This document shows positions 52,230 through 61,532 of a DNA stretch of 64,000 bases, piece after piece. Origin of the DNA: Phycisphaera sp. GTDB lineage: Bacteria; Planctomycetota; Phycisphaerae; Phycisphaerales; UBA1924. Within the stretch, counting starts at the first letter, position 1. Every line of letters begins with the position of its first letter. The DNA lies in the NCBI GenBank assembly GCA_003712165.1, contig RHLH01000001.1:1957575-2021574 (forward strand), in the 5' to 3' direction. Below the pieces are notes generated by a model that worked only from the letters and a program-made list of their open reading frames with translations, made no database searches and was not told where the DNA came from. The position numbers and the translations under genes are program-made.

Positions 52230-55200
52230 TCATTCCCCGGAAGTTCCCGAGGGTTTCAGGCGATGGATCGCGGCATACCCGGCAGGCACGACCACGAGGT
52301 TCAGGAAAGTGGAGGTCAGGAGACCGCCCAGGATTACGACCGAGAGGGGCGCGAGGATCTCGTTGCCCGGTTTGTCACCCTTCAGGATGATTGGGATGAG
52401 CGCCAGCGCCGCCGTCAGCGCTGTCATCAGGATCGGCACAAGCCTTTCCATTGAACCCTGCACGATCGCTTCGTGCATGGGCACGCCCTCCTCGGTCATC
52501 AGGTGCTTGTAGTGGTTGACGAGCAGGATGCCGTTGCGAACCGCGATGCCGAAGAGCGTGATAAACCCGACCATACTCGCGATCGAGATGACTGGCGCTG
52601 TGTAGCTTCCCGATCCGAACAACGCCGCGGCGTTGGTGATTGGATTGGGCGATTCTGTCAGGAAGATCGCAAGGATGCCCCCGATAAGCGCGAGCGGCAG
52701 GTTCACAAGTACGAGCAGCGACACCCGGAGCGAACCGATCGCTAGGTTCAGAAGCACAACCATGATGAGCACGACCACGCCGCTAAAGAGCGTGATGGTC
52801 CGACTCGCCGACTGCTGCGCCTCGAACTGGCCGCCGTACTTCACAGTGTACCCGTGCCTCTGCACGATCGGATCGACCCGCTCTCGGACCTGTTCGACGA
52901 GGTGCCCGAGGTTGGAACCCTCAGCGACGTTGAGCGAGACCACAGCCTTGCGCTGAGCGTTCTCTCGTGCGATCAGGTTCGACGCCATCTCCGGCCCGAT
53001 GACCGCGACATCGTCGAGCCTAACCAGTGCGCCGCCCTTGCCTTGCAGGACGAGGTTGCGAAGATCGCGCACGGTGTCCCGCTCTTCGTCCTCAAGACGC
53101 ACAACGAGCGAGTATCGCCGAACACCCTCGTTTACCTCCGCGACCTCGACACCGAAGATGGCGTTGCGGACCTGCCTCGCTGCCGAGAGGGGCGTGAGCC
53201 CGTACGCGGCAAGCTCCGCGGGCTGGTACTCGACCGGGAGCGACTGGATCATCACCTCACGGTTGGCCGCGACGTCACGCGCCCCAGGCAAGGGCTTGAG
53301 CACCGTCTCGATCTCTTTGGCGATGGTGCGCAGGACATCGAGGTCGTCGCCGTAAACACTGATCGCGATCGCGGCGGGCGTGCCTGAAAGAATATGGCTG
53401 AGCCTGTGCTCGATGGGCTGACCGATGTTGGTCGTGATGCCGGGCACGCCCTCCAAGATTTGCGAGATCCGCTCGCGTACCTCGATGTTGTCGTAGCCAG
53501 GCAAGACCGTGATCTCGATCTCTGAATTGCTCACGGGCTCAGCGTGCTCGTCACTCTCGGCGCGCCCGGTTCGTCTCGTCACGCTCCTGACGCCGTCGAC
53601 GGCAACCAGTTGCCGCTCGACGGCCGACGCCATTCGATCGCTCGCGAAGAGCGATGTGCCGGGCGGAGCACTCAAGAACACCGTGAATGTCCCCTCCTGA
53701 AACTCTGGCAGGAATGAAGTCCCAAAAGTGCTCGCCAGCCAGAGCGTCAGTGCGGTCACGATCCCCGCCAGAGAAAGCACGACTAGGCGCAGCCTGATCG
53801 CGAGCCGGACGCTGGGTTCATAGAGCCGCTGGAGGAACCGCACAAGGAAGCCGTCGGCCTTGTGTACGCCTTCCGACTCCGCCTTGAGCATGTAGCGGCA
53901 CATCGCGGGAGTCACCGTCAGCGCGACGACGAGCGACGCCATGATCGAGATGACAAATGCGATACCGAGTGGACGGAAGAATCGACCTTCGATGCCTTCG
54001 AGAAACATCAGCGGCAGGAACACGAGCGCGATAATGATGGTCGCGAAGACCATCGCCGGCCGGATCTCATTGCTCGCTTTAAATATGACCTTGAGCTTCG
54101 GCTGACGGTCTGATTCGGTCTTCGCCGCGTTCTGCTTGAGGCGTCGGAACACATTTTCGACATCGATGATCGCGTCGTCGACGAGGCTACCCACCGCGAT
54201 CGCCAGACCGCCGAGCGTCATGACATTGACTGTTTCACCCATCAAGTCGATCACGAGCAGGGCGACCGCAAGCGAGAGCGGCAATGCAGTCAGCGTGATC
54301 AGTGTCGTCCGCACATTCAGGAGGAACAGAATCAGGATGACCGACACGATGATCGCGGCGTCGCGGAGCGCATGAACAACATTGGTGATCGAGAGGTTGA
54401 TGAAATCGGATTGTCGGAAAACCTGCCGATTCACCTCTATACCCGCTGGTAGCGAGCCGTCGAGCGTATCGAGCATCGCATCGATCTCATCGGTAATGAC
54501 GAGCGTGTTTGTGCCCGGCGCTTTCTGCACCGTCATGATAACCGCTGGGTTCCCGCCCTCGGCGCCGGTGCCTCGTTTGAGGGCTGGGCCGAGTCTGACA
54601 TCGGCCACCTGGCCGATCGTGACTGGGGCCCCGTCGTGATACTTGATGACAGTGCCAGCGATGTCCGCCACAGAGCGGACCCGCCCGCTCTGTCGGATGG
54701 GCAACTCGAGGCTGTCAACATTGGGCAGATACCCCGCGCTCAGCGTGCTGTGCGACTCATTCGCCGCGGCGATGACATCCTCCACCGCGAGGTCGTACAG
54801 CCGGAGCCTCTCCTGCTGCACGAGCACCTGATACTCGGGGAGTTCGCCGCCGATCACCGAGATCTGGGCGACGCCGGGAATCGCTAACAGTTTGTTCCGT
54901 AGATCGAACTCGGCGTACGCTCGCAGCTCCATCGGCGTGACCGTGCCACCCGGCGACGACACCGCCAGCAGCATGATCTCGCCAGTGATGCTCGTGATTG
55001 GGGTCATCTCGGCGTGGGCATCGGGCGGGAGTTCTTCTCTCACGGTGTCGAGCCGTTCCGAGACGAGCTGGCGGGCGCGGTAAATGTCCGTCCCCCATTC
55101 GAACTCGACATAAGCTATAGATAAGCCGATGGCGCTGCTCGTGCGAACGCGGCGCACGCCCGGGATGCCGTTGACCGAGGTCTCGATCGGGAAAGTCACA

Positions 55201-55391
55201 TATTGCTCGACTTCGTCGGCGGCCAGCCCCGGCGACTCGGTCATGATGACCACCGTCGGCGCGTTCAGCTCTGGGAACACATCCACGGGCGTTTTGGGCA
55301 GGCGGAATGCCGCGAATGCGAGCAGCACCCCCGCGAGCACCAGCACGAGCGCGGCGTGATCGAGCGAGAATTTGATGAGTTGTTTCAGCAT
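52230..55391 (-). CDS. Heavy-metal efflux RND pump (CusA/CzcA family)
   Basis: A 1053-residue inner-membrane proton/metal antiporter that extrudes metal ions through an adaptor and outer-membrane channel. It has about twelve helices with two large periplasmic loops, typical of HME-RND. Recognisable pieces are DVFPELNAPTVVIMTESPGL, GVRRVRTSSAIGLSIAYVEF, MTLGGLAIAVGSLVDDAI followed by IDVENVFRR, FLPEFQEGTFTVFL and, in the second half, GNEILAPLSVVILGGL. The DD in the central helix fits the CzcA-like group, but ligand residues do not allow a firm choice between copper/silver and zinc/cobalt/cadmium. It follows the adaptor gene by 15 bp. Confidence 0.92.
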   Translation of the reverse strand: MLKQLIKFSLDHAALVLVLAGVLLAFAAFRLPKTPVDVFPELNAPTVVIMTESPGLAADEVEQYVTFPIETSVNGIPGVRRVRTSSAIGLSIAYVEFEWGTDIYRARQLVSERLDTVREELPPDAHAEMTPITSITGEIMLLAVSSPGGTVTPMELRAYAEFDLRNKLLAIPGVAQISVIGGELPEYQVLVQQERLRLYDLAVEDVIAAANESHSTLSAGYLPNVDSLELPIRQSGRVRSVADIAGTVIKYHDGAPVTIGQVADVRLGPALKRGTGAEGGNPAVIMTVQKAPGTNTLVITDEIDAMLDTLDGSLPAGIEVNRQVFRQSDFINLSITNVVHALRDAAIIVSVILILFLLNVRTTLITLTALPLSLAVALLVIDLMGETVNVMTLGGLAIAVGSLVDDAIIDVENVFRRLKQNAAKTESDRQPKLKVIFKASNEIRPAMVFATIIIALVFLPLMFLEGIEGRFFRPLGIAFVISIMASLVVALTVTPAMCRYMLKAESEGVHKADGFLVRFLQRLYEPSVRLAIRLRLVVLSLAGIVTALTLWLASTFGTSFLPEFQEGTFTVFLSAPPGTSLFASDRMASAVERQLVAVDGVRSVTRRTGRAESDEHAEPVSNSEIEITVLPGYDNIEVRERISQILEGVPGITTNIGQPIEHRLSHILSGTPAAIAISVYGDDLDVLRTIAKEIETVLKPLPGARDVAANREVMIQSLPVEYQPAELAAYGLTPLSAARQVRNAIFGVEVAEVNEGVRRYSLVVRLEDEERDTVRDLRNLVLQGKGGALVRLDDVAVIGPEMASNLIARENAQRKAVVSLNVAEGSNLGHLVEQVRERVDPIVQRHGYTVKYGGQFEAQQSASRTITLFSGVVVLIMVVLLNLAIGSLRVSLLVLVNLPLALIGGILAIFLTESPNPITNAAALFGSGSYTAPVISIASMVGFITLFGIAVRNGILLVNHYKHLMTEEGVPMHEAIVQGSMERLVPILMTALTAALALIPIILKGDKPGNEILAPLSVVILGGLLTSTFLNLVVVPAGYAAIHRLKPSGTSGE

Positions 55392-55406
55392 CGCGATCGA
55401 TTCCTT

Positions 55407-56762
55407 TTAGTCGTCTTCCGCATGAAAAGTGCCGTCGGCGTGGAAGTGACCACCCTTCTGCATCACGCCGCCCTGCTGGGTGGCCAGTTTGAGTTCGAAC
55501 GCGCCGTCGAGGACGACCTCGTCAGTGAGTGAGATCCCGCTGTTGATCACGACCCAGCGGCCGTCATCGATGCCCATGTCGGCCTCGACGCGGATCGCTT
55601 TGTTGGGATCCCCAGGATCGCGCCGGAAGAAGACGTGCGTGATGCCGTCTTTCACCACCGCCGCACGCGGGATCGCGAGAGCCGGGCCTCCCGTCGTCTC
55701 GGCGACAACCTCAAGGAACGCAGACACACCCGGCCGGATCCACGCGCGACCGTCGGCAGGCGTCGCGAGGAGCGTCACCGTGCGCTGCTCGGGATGCGCT
55801 TCAAGGCCGACCGTCACCGATGCGGACACAGCGTCGTTCAGCGGGATCCCCGCTGTGGACGGAGGCACGATGCGTGAGTCTTCCATTGTTCCGAGCCTGG
55901 CGAGATCCGACTGGAGCGCCATCGCCCGGAAACGAACCTTGCTCGGGTCGACGGTCGAGAGCACAAGTGACGGAGCCTCGGCGAACGCGCCGTCGGTCAG
56001 GGCGAGCATCTCCACGACTCCCGGCTCGGTCGCACGCACCTCGATCCAGTCGATCGTACGGTACACGGGCATGGCGATGCCCTCCTCGTCTGCGTTGGCG
56101 GCCAATAGGTCTTCCGGGATCCCGGTCGCGGCCGAAGCCCGATGAAGAGCATGCTCACGCGTGCGCTCGGCGTTGGCGAGCTTGGTCTCCGCCTGTCTCA
56201 GCTCTGCACGAAGGCGCGGAAGGCTTGCTTCCAACTCCGCGATCTGCGCCTCTAGATCCGCGTTGCGGATCTCTGCTTCGGTCAGTGACAACAGACGCTC
56301 CCGCTGAATACTGGCGCGGTCTTCAGCCTCGGCGATCCGAGCCCGGGCGACCTCGATCTCAGCTTGAGCAGACTCGATGTCCTGCTCTCCGACGATGATC
56401 TCGTGCTGAAGCTCGGGCCACTGCGGAGACCGGAATCGATACAGCAGATCGCCGGGCTCAACACGCAGATATTGGTCGACCTCGAGATGAACGGTTCCGG
56501 GCAGCGCCAACCGGTACTCGTGCCGAGCCAGCGGCTGGAGCTCAAACGCACCGGGAACCCGGATCGTGCTGTCCACACGTCGACGCTCGACATTTGCGAA
56601 AGTGATGCCCAGGTTGCTCCTCACCGTGGACGGAATGTCGATGCGGTTCGTCGCGGGTGCGGCGGCCTCCTCGGTGGAACCTGATGCGGATTGCTTCACG
56701 GCTCGGTCATCACACCCGAGCAGCGATATGGCCAAGAACAAGAGAACAAGTCGAACAGTCAT
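55407..56762 (-). CDS. RND efflux periplasmic adaptor subunit (CusB/CzcB-like lipoprotein)
   Basis: A 451-residue membrane fusion protein that links the inner pump to the outer channel. It has lipoprotein signal MTVRLVLLFLAISLLGC. Next comes the barrel-sandwich hybrid region (LALPGTVHLEVDQYLRVEPG, DLLYRFRSPQWPEL) split by a long helical hairpin (EQDIESAQAEIEVARARIAE, ADLEAQIAELEASLPRLRAE). The rest of the adaptor follows (VVEMLALTDGAFAEAPSLVL, PAVAIPRAAV-like strands). The C terminus HFHADGTFHAEDD is His/Asp-rich, probably metal-binding. ATG overlaps the TGA of the channel gene (ATGA). Confidence 0.9.
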   Translation of the reverse strand: MTVRLVLLFLAISLLGCDDRAVKQSASGSTEEAAAPATNRIDIPSTVRSNLGITFANVERRRVDSTIRVPGAFELQPLARHEYRLALPGTVHLEVDQYLRVEPGDLLYRFRSPQWPELQHEIIVGEQDIESAQAEIEVARARIAEAEDRASIQRERLLSLTEAEIRNADLEAQIAELEASLPRLRAELRQAETKLANAERTREHALHRASAATGIPEDLLAANADEEGIAMPVYRTIDWIEVRATEPGVVEMLALTDGAFAEAPSLVLSTVDPSKVRFRAMALQSDLARLGTMEDSRIVPPSTAGIPLNDAVSASVTVGLEAHPEQRTVTLLATPADGRAWIRPGVSAFLEVVAETTGGPALAIPRAAVVKDGITHVFFRRDPGDPNKAIRVEADMGIDDGRWVVINSGISLTDEVVLDGAFELKLATQQGGVMQKGGHFHADGTFHAEDD

Positions 56763-58198
56763 GGGGTCACCTCATCGGCCGGCTCGGCCGCGTCATCGTC
56801 TGTGCTTTCCGTGGCGGGGCTGGTCGTCAGGCGCTGTTGAGGCCCGACGAGTTCGGCAAGTTGGATCAACGCGAGCGACTCGCCGAGCCGTGTATCGATC
56901 AGGGCCATCTGCGCCTGCCCGACGCGTGTCAGGCTTTCGAGGAGTACCAGACTCCCACCCTCGCCGAGCTGCAAGAGGTTCTGCGCGTCGGCGAGTTGTC
57001 GATCCACGAGCGGCACGATGTCCGACTCGATCATCTCGCGCTGCTGGCGCAGCAAGCTCAGATGTGCGTGCGTTGATGCAAGAGAGCCCACCAGTTGCTC
57101 GTACGCAGTCTCGAACGAGGCCCTTGCGAGTTCGCGTTCCGCGTGCGCCTCGGCGATCCCCTGCCTGTTTGCGTTGAGGACCGGAATAGGAAGCGAAAGC
57201 GCGAACCCGAGCAGCGTATCACTCCGATCAAACTCCGCCAGAGGCCCGATGGTCAGATCAGGGTACTGCTTGCGCACCTCGCGCCTGAGTGTCTGTTCTG
57301 CGACCTCGTACTCGTCACGGAGCACTGCGAGCGTCAGGCTCTGAGTTGCCGCGTGCTCGGGTGTGAAGTCGCCCGCGTCCGCATCGAACACGACCGAGGG
57401 CACCAGCTCGAGCGGTGCATCCGGCGAAACCCCGAGCAGTGCTCGCAGCTCCTGCTCCGCCTGCGCCTCGTCGCCCTTGTACATCAGAAGCGCCCGGCGC
57501 TGCGCCGCGAGCTCGATGGTGAAGAGCGCCGCCTCGGTCCGCAGGATCTCACCCGCCTCGGCGAGACTCGTCGCGGACGATTCAAGCGACCGGATCGATT
57601 CAAGCAGCTTCTCGGTCCGCCCGGCCTTGAGCCTTGAAGCGGACCACCCGAGCCACGCACGTCGCACGTCGAGCCTGGTCTGCCACTCCTGCTCAGCAAC
57701 CCGCGTCAGCTCGGCACGAGCCGAGGCATGCGCACGGGCCTTCTCGGCTTCGAGCCTGCCCGAGATCGGGATCGTGAACGCGAGCCCGGGCGTGATCACA
57801 AACGGGTTCGACCCGCCCTCCAGAAGCGTCAGGAAGTCGACACCCAGTTGCGGGTCCTGCCAGAGCCCCGCGTGCTCCGCGGTCGCAAAGGCGACCCCGG
57901 CACGCAGCCTCGCGAGTCGAAGCTTCGGGTTGTACACGAGCGCCATGACCTCGCCCTCTGCAAGGCTCAGACCATCGGATGGGTCATAAACGCCCGGCTC
58001 ACGCGATTGATCGAGCGACTCGGCAAACGCACGAACCGGCTCATCGCCCGGCGAACGCGCTTGCCAGGCGTCGCGATGTGCCACCAGATCGAGCGGCGTG
58101 GGTTGATAACTCTGACAGCCCGCGAGGATTACCGAGGCGCCGCCCAATGCGATGACGGCAGCACCCGCACCCGCGGGTCGGGTTAGATACTTCTGCAA
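56759..58198 (-). CDS. TolC-family outer-membrane efflux channel (CusC-like lipoprotein)
   Basis: A 479-residue outer-membrane channel of the TolC/OEP type. After a signal ending LGGASVILAGC (lipid anchor at Cys), the body has repeated long coiled-coil helices (EGEVMALVYNPKLRLARLRA, GLWQDPQLGVDFL, LTRVAEQEWQTRLDVRRAWL). The TTG at 58198 is preceded by GGAG at the correct distance. A frame 18 codons longer (ATG 58252) would place odd residues before the signal, so TTG is preferred. The C terminus runs into a Thr/Asp/Glu-rich tail. Co-translated with the adaptor by 4 bp overlap. Confidence 0.88.
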   Translation of the reverse strand: MQKYLTRPAGAGAAVIALGGASVILAGCQSYQPTPLDLVAHRDAWQARSPGDEPVRAFAESLDQSREPGVYDPSDGLSLAEGEVMALVYNPKLRLARLRAGVAFATAEHAGLWQDPQLGVDFLTLLEGGSNPFVITPGLAFTIPISGRLEAEKARAHASARAELTRVAEQEWQTRLDVRRAWLGWSASRLKAGRTEKLLESIRSLESSATSLAEAGEILRTEAALFTIELAAQRRALLMYKGDEAQAEQELRALLGVSPDAPLELVPSVVFDADAGDFTPEHAATQSLTLAVLRDEYEVAEQTLRREVRKQYPDLTIGPLAEFDRSDTLLGFALSLPIPVLNANRQGIAEAHAERELARASFETAYEQLVGSLASTHAHLSLLRQQREMIESDIVPLVDRQLADAQNLLQLGEGGSLVLLESLTRVGQAQMALIDTRLGESLALIQLAELVGPQQRLTTSPATESTDDDAAEPADEVTP

Positions 58199-58300
58199 TG
58201 TGTGTGCTCCGAACAGTGTGCAAGAACCGATCACGCTCCGCGACACGATCACCGTTCGGCGAGCGCGCGCGACAGCAAGGCTGGAAGAAACCAGCCCGAT

Positions 58301-58762
58301 TCAGGTCAGCAGCACAACAGTTCGGATATGGACCAGTTGGTCAGGCGGTCGCCCGCGAGCGTAGGGCCAGCGGTGGCGGTGCTCACCGTGACCTGACAAA
58401 GCCGGGATGACGATGGGCAATTCTGCATGAGCTACGGGTGTCGGGAGGGAATCCCGAGAGCTGCTGCGGATGGCAGCCTCGTTTTCGGATCCCTCGTGCC
58501 TGTGCTCGTGGCAGCAATGGCAATGATCATCTTGTGACAGTTCGCGTTCAACTGAGTAGCCAGTCTCATCCTCCGGATTGTTGGAGGGTTGAGTCTCATC
58601 GTGAGTGTGATAGTGAACGTGCGTGGAGCCGCCGTGGCTGTGAACGTGGAAATGCCCATGAGGCGCTCCGGATACCGATGTTTCATCGGCCTTTGAGAGC
58701 AGCAAAGCCGCCACCAAGGCCGTCATCAGTAATCCCGGAATGGCAAAAGCACCCTTTGACAT
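58301..58762 (-). CDS. Small His-rich membrane-anchored protein at the head of the efflux operon
   Basis: A 153-residue product. The N terminus AIPGLLMTALVAALLL is a signal or anchor. It is followed by a dense His region (HGHFHVHSHGGSTHVHYHTH), an acidic stretch, then CHCCHEHRHEG and, later, HGEHRHRWPY. Over one in ten residues is His, with a CxCC cluster, fitting a metal-binding or metal-sensing role outside the cytoplasm. It lies 102 bp upstream of the channel gene on the same strand, so it is probably the first gene of the efflux operon. No family is recognised. The start lacks a strong Shine-Dalgarno sequence. Confidence 0.65.
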   Translation of the reverse strand: MSKGAFAIPGLLMTALVAALLLSKADETSVSGAPHGHFHVHSHGGSTHVHYHTHDETQPSNNPEDETGYSVERELSQDDHCHCCHEHRHEGSENEAAIRSSSRDSLPTPVAHAELPIVIPALSGHGEHRHRWPYARGRPPDQLVHIRTVVLLT

Positions 58763-58855
58763 CTGGCATCAGTTTAGCAGCTTCAGTAGGAGAATGAACA
58801 CCTTGGCTCACAATCTCGCTTCTGGGACTCTGGCGAGTGGTTCTGAGAGGCGACC

Positions 58856-59182
58856 CTACCCAACCTGACATCCATCGATGATCGCCATGATGCCCCGCCG
58901 AGTCGCCGCCGGTAGCTGGTCCCAGACTTCAAACAGCCTCTTGAGACCGTGATGATCATTGTGCGTCTCTGAGAAGGCCAAAGCGGACATTGCCGAGCTG
59001 CTGCTGTCACTACCGCTGCGGCTGATGCCGGTGTGTTCATAAGTGCCGGTCTGTTCAGGATCTTGCGAAGCAGGCTCGCAGCTTCCCAAGCTGAATGTCG
59101 CCGGTTCGACTCCGGTCACCCGCTTTCGAAAGTCTTGATCAATCAGGCATTTACAAGAAATAGCAAGAGACAGACATTCCAT
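58856..59182 (-). pseudogene. Integrase-tail-like frame running through att-like repeat C
   Basis: The frame reads leftward through the tRNA repeat as VTGVEPATFSLGS, then continues to a C-terminal block LKRLFEVWDQLPAATRRGIM followed by AIIDG and a stop. In planctomycete tRNA-targeting tyrosine recombinases the gene often reads across the att site, giving exactly such a 'GVEPATFSLGS ... W-LP---R--I-A-' tail. Here the catalytic body with R-H-R-Y is absent on the other side of the repeat, so only the tail remains. The family link rests on pattern recall and was not tested by search. Confidence 0.5.
59079..59128 (+). repeat. att-like repeat C: 3' half of tRNA-Gly, right end of island
   Basis: Fifty bases identical to 20222-20271 of the tRNA locus. 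Upstream bases do not form the tRNA 5' half. This would be attR, with normal chromosome resuming after it. Confidence 0.85.
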
Positions 59183-59502
59183 AAGAAGGGACGCAGATCG
59201 CCCTAATGTAGTGCAGAGATCCTAACTGCGCATCGCGTATCCGAGTGGTGTTCAGGGCGAGGCAGAATTGTCACTCGGTGCGACTGAGCTGTCCGTGCGT
59301 GCATCCTGCTGTCCGCTTGGATGCACGCACGATGAGTATGTCGGCAACCGCTTAGGCATGTCGCACATCGGAGGGAGCTTGGTTTCTGACTGTGACTTGT
59401 TGGTCGCCTTTCGCATCAGCAGCCATTGCGGATGTGCGTCGAGAATCTCGGTAGGAATATTTCCTCTCGTCTGGGGGTTTCTATGACTCAGGAGAATTGC
59501 AC
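59129..59502. other. Gene-free stretch right of the island
   Basis: Two overlapping short frames (59268-59486 plus strand and 59252-59521 minus strand) have no recognisable coding character. A 13 bp perfect inverted repeat lies at 59294-59331. A Shine-Dalgarno (GGAG, 59491-59494) for the following broken gene closes the stretch. Confidence 0.5.
59294..59331. repeat. Perfect 13 bp inverted repeat
   Basis: CGTGCGTGCATCC (59294-59306) and GGATGCACGCACG (59319-59331) are exact reverse complements around a 12-base loop. No T-run follows, so it is not a typical terminator. It could be an operator or a recombination-related hairpin about 165 bp from the island end. Confidence 0.6.
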
Positions 59503-59953
59503 ATGAAGATCGCCGGAGCACTTGTCATTTCTGTGGGCTTTGTAGCCGTCACCGGGGTCTTCGTCTTCTAGGCCTCGGCTGGCACCCCTCTGGACATGTA
59601 ACCAAAGTCGTCATTGACTAGCCGCCAAGGGCGGAGTACACGGAGAAGACCGAAAGCTCACGGGTGGTACAGCAGAACTCGCGGAGAAACTCCCGGGTAG
59701 AAACACGGTCGCGATCGGTATCGGTGTAGCAGAGATCATCGCAATCGTCCTGATGTTCATCCCTCGAAAAACGATCGTCGGCTCCGGATTCGCCGCGATC
59801 CTGATGGTTGGGGCCGTTGGCAGCCACGTCATAGGCCCGGTTGGCATGGAAGGACATATGGGAACCATGATGATCCTTGCGTCCATCGCGTTGCTTGCTG
59901 CTATCATCGCAACGGCCGTAGCCATCAAGCGCAAGTCCCCGTCGCCCCTGTAG
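59503..59953 (+). pseudogene. DoxX-like small membrane protein gene broken by two single-base deletions
   Basis: With GGAG upstream, ATG 59503 starts MKIAGALVISVGFVAVTGVF and then stops at 59569. Restoring one base at about 59570 continues LGLGWHPSGHVTKVVID, which stops again. Restoring one base at about 59622 continues to a DoxX-like membrane region (VAIGIGVAEIIAIVLMFIP, GFAAILMVGAVGSHVIGP, ILASIALLAAIIATAVAIK) ending at 59953. The repaired protein would be 150 residues with four helices. Both lesions are single-base losses, so sequencing error is possible; otherwise it is a recent pseudogene. Confidence 0.65.
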
Positions 59954-60031
59954 GCTGAGCCGAGGGATGTGGTTCATGTACTTGATCCGCCCGAGCTTGT
60001 GTCTACAGCGTGCCTTCCTTGAGGTGGTCGC

Positions 60032-61336
60032 ATGAAGATTCCGCAAGTGCTCTTGGTCGAAGTGCAGCACGCGCCCGGACAGCTCGCGAAGATGCTGACC
60101 GAGATCGCCTCATTGGAGTTGACAGTTGAGGGCTTGGAAGCTCAGAGCCGCACCCAGGACAAGACGATATGGGAACTCACTCTCGAGATCGATCCGGGAC
60201 AAGAAGCCGCGGTAGAAGCCGCCGTGGAGCGGAGCGGGATAGCTCGCGTTGTCGGGACTTCGGACCGGGCGTTTAGCCGGCATATCGGCGGTAAAATCGA
60301 CGTCAGATCAACTGTCCAGTTTGATGATCTAAAGACACTTCGCGATGTCTACACACCAGGTGTAGCACGAGTGTGTCTAGCTATACAGCGAGATCCTTCC
60401 CTCGCGGAGAAGTACACGGCAATCAAGCGGACCGTTGGCATCGTGACGAACGGTACTGCTATTCTGGGTCTCGGTGACATTGGACCGGTGGCTGGGATGC
60501 CTGTTATGGAAGGTAAGTCCGCCCTTTTTCAGGAGTTCGGCGCAGTCTCAGCTGTTCCGATCCTGACCACCCACAAGCGTGCAGAGGACATTGTCTCGCT
60601 CGTGAAGGGGATCGCTCCAACTTTCGGTGCAATCCAGCTCGAAGACATCGCGGCTCCCGAGTGTTTCGAGATTGAAAATCGGCTACGAGAATGCCTGGAC
60701 ATCCCGGTACTCCATGATGATCAGCACGGGACCGCTGTGGTTGTTCTTGCGGCTCTTCTGCGCGGAGAAACGATCGCCGGCTTTGATCTCAGAGCGTCCA
60801 AGATTGGCCAAGTCGGCCTCGGCGCGGCTGGAATGGGCATCGCGCGGTTACTTCTCCGTTACGGGGTCCCCGAAGTGCTCGGAGCAGATCTGTCTGATGA
60901 TGCCATGACACGCTTTGAAGCCTTTGGAGGAGTGCGATCCACGCTTCGAGGCGTGATGCAGAATGCGGAAATTATCATCGCGACGACAGGTGCTCCTGGC
61001 CTAATCAAGCCCGAGATGATACGGGAAGGGCAGACCATATTCGCGCTGTCCAATCCAGAGCCTGAGATCGAGCCAACGCTCGCATTGGAGCAAGGCGCAC
61101 GATTCGCGGCTGATGGCAAAAACATAAACAATGTCCTTGCTTTTCCTGGGTTGTTCCGCGGAGCGCTCGATGCCGGTGCGAGTGAATTCAACGATGACAT
61201 GCTCTTTGCCGCTGCGCGGGCCATTGCCGAGGCCGCCGCGACCGGAGGTGAAACCGGCTTGATCCCATCACCATTGTGCCGCCGAACGCATGCAATGGTT
61301 GCCGCCTATGTCAAGGAATCAGCACTCGCAACGTAA
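60032..61336 (+). CDS. NAD(P)-dependent malic enzyme with N-terminal ACT domain
   Basis: Oxidatively decarboxylates malate to pyruvate, linking the TCA cycle to pyruvate and NAD(P)H. The 434-residue protein has an N-terminal ACT-like regulatory domain (about 1-75: [34 protein letters not shown]). The malic N domain follows ([18 protein letters not shown] with the catalytic Tyr, [19 protein letters not shown] with Lys, [15 protein letters not shown] and [10 protein letters not shown]). Last is the NAD-binding domain ([19 protein letters not shown]). The ACT fusion suggests allosteric control by a small ligand. Start ATG 60032 has GAGGTGG upstream. It is followed by the converging galactokinase gene. 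Confidence 0.93.
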   Translation: MKIPQVLLVEVQHAPGQLAKMLTEIASLELTVEGLEAQSRTQDKTIWELTLEIDPGQEAAVEAAVERSGIARVVGTSDRAFSRHIGGKIDVRSTVQFDDLKTLRDVYTPGVARVCLAIQRDPSLAEKYTAIKRTVGIVTNGTAILGLGDIGPVAGMPVMEGKSALFQEFGAVSAVPILTTHKRAEDIVSLVKGIAPTFGAIQLEDIAAPECFEIENRLRECLDIPVLHDDQHGTAVVVLAALLRGETIAGFDLRASKIGQVGLGAAGMGIARLLLRYGVPEVLGADLSDDAMTRFEAFGGVRSTLRGVMQNAEIIIATTGAPGLIKPEMIREGQTIFALSNPEPEIEPTLALEQGARFAADGKNINNVLAFPGLFRGALDAGASEFNDDMLFAAARAIAEAAATGGETGLIPSPLCRRTHAMVAAYVKESALAT

Positions 61337-61532
61337 CGACACCTGAAACGCTGCGAGTTTTGGCTGGGCTTTCTTCGTCGCGCGCTCGCAGCACATCCGC
61401 GACATCGAGGAACCAACAGCGACATTGCCACCGCAGCAATCTCTTCGCCCGATCGAGTTTACAGGGGCTCTCGGTTCCATGCTCGCCGTAAGGTTGGACG
61501 AGTTAGAGTCAGAAATGATTGCCTATGCGCTC

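Noticed and set aside
59252..59521. Two short opposing frames (59268-59486 plus, 59252-59521 minus)
   Set aside because: They overlap each other and an inverted repeat, and neither has coding-like composition or a supported start.
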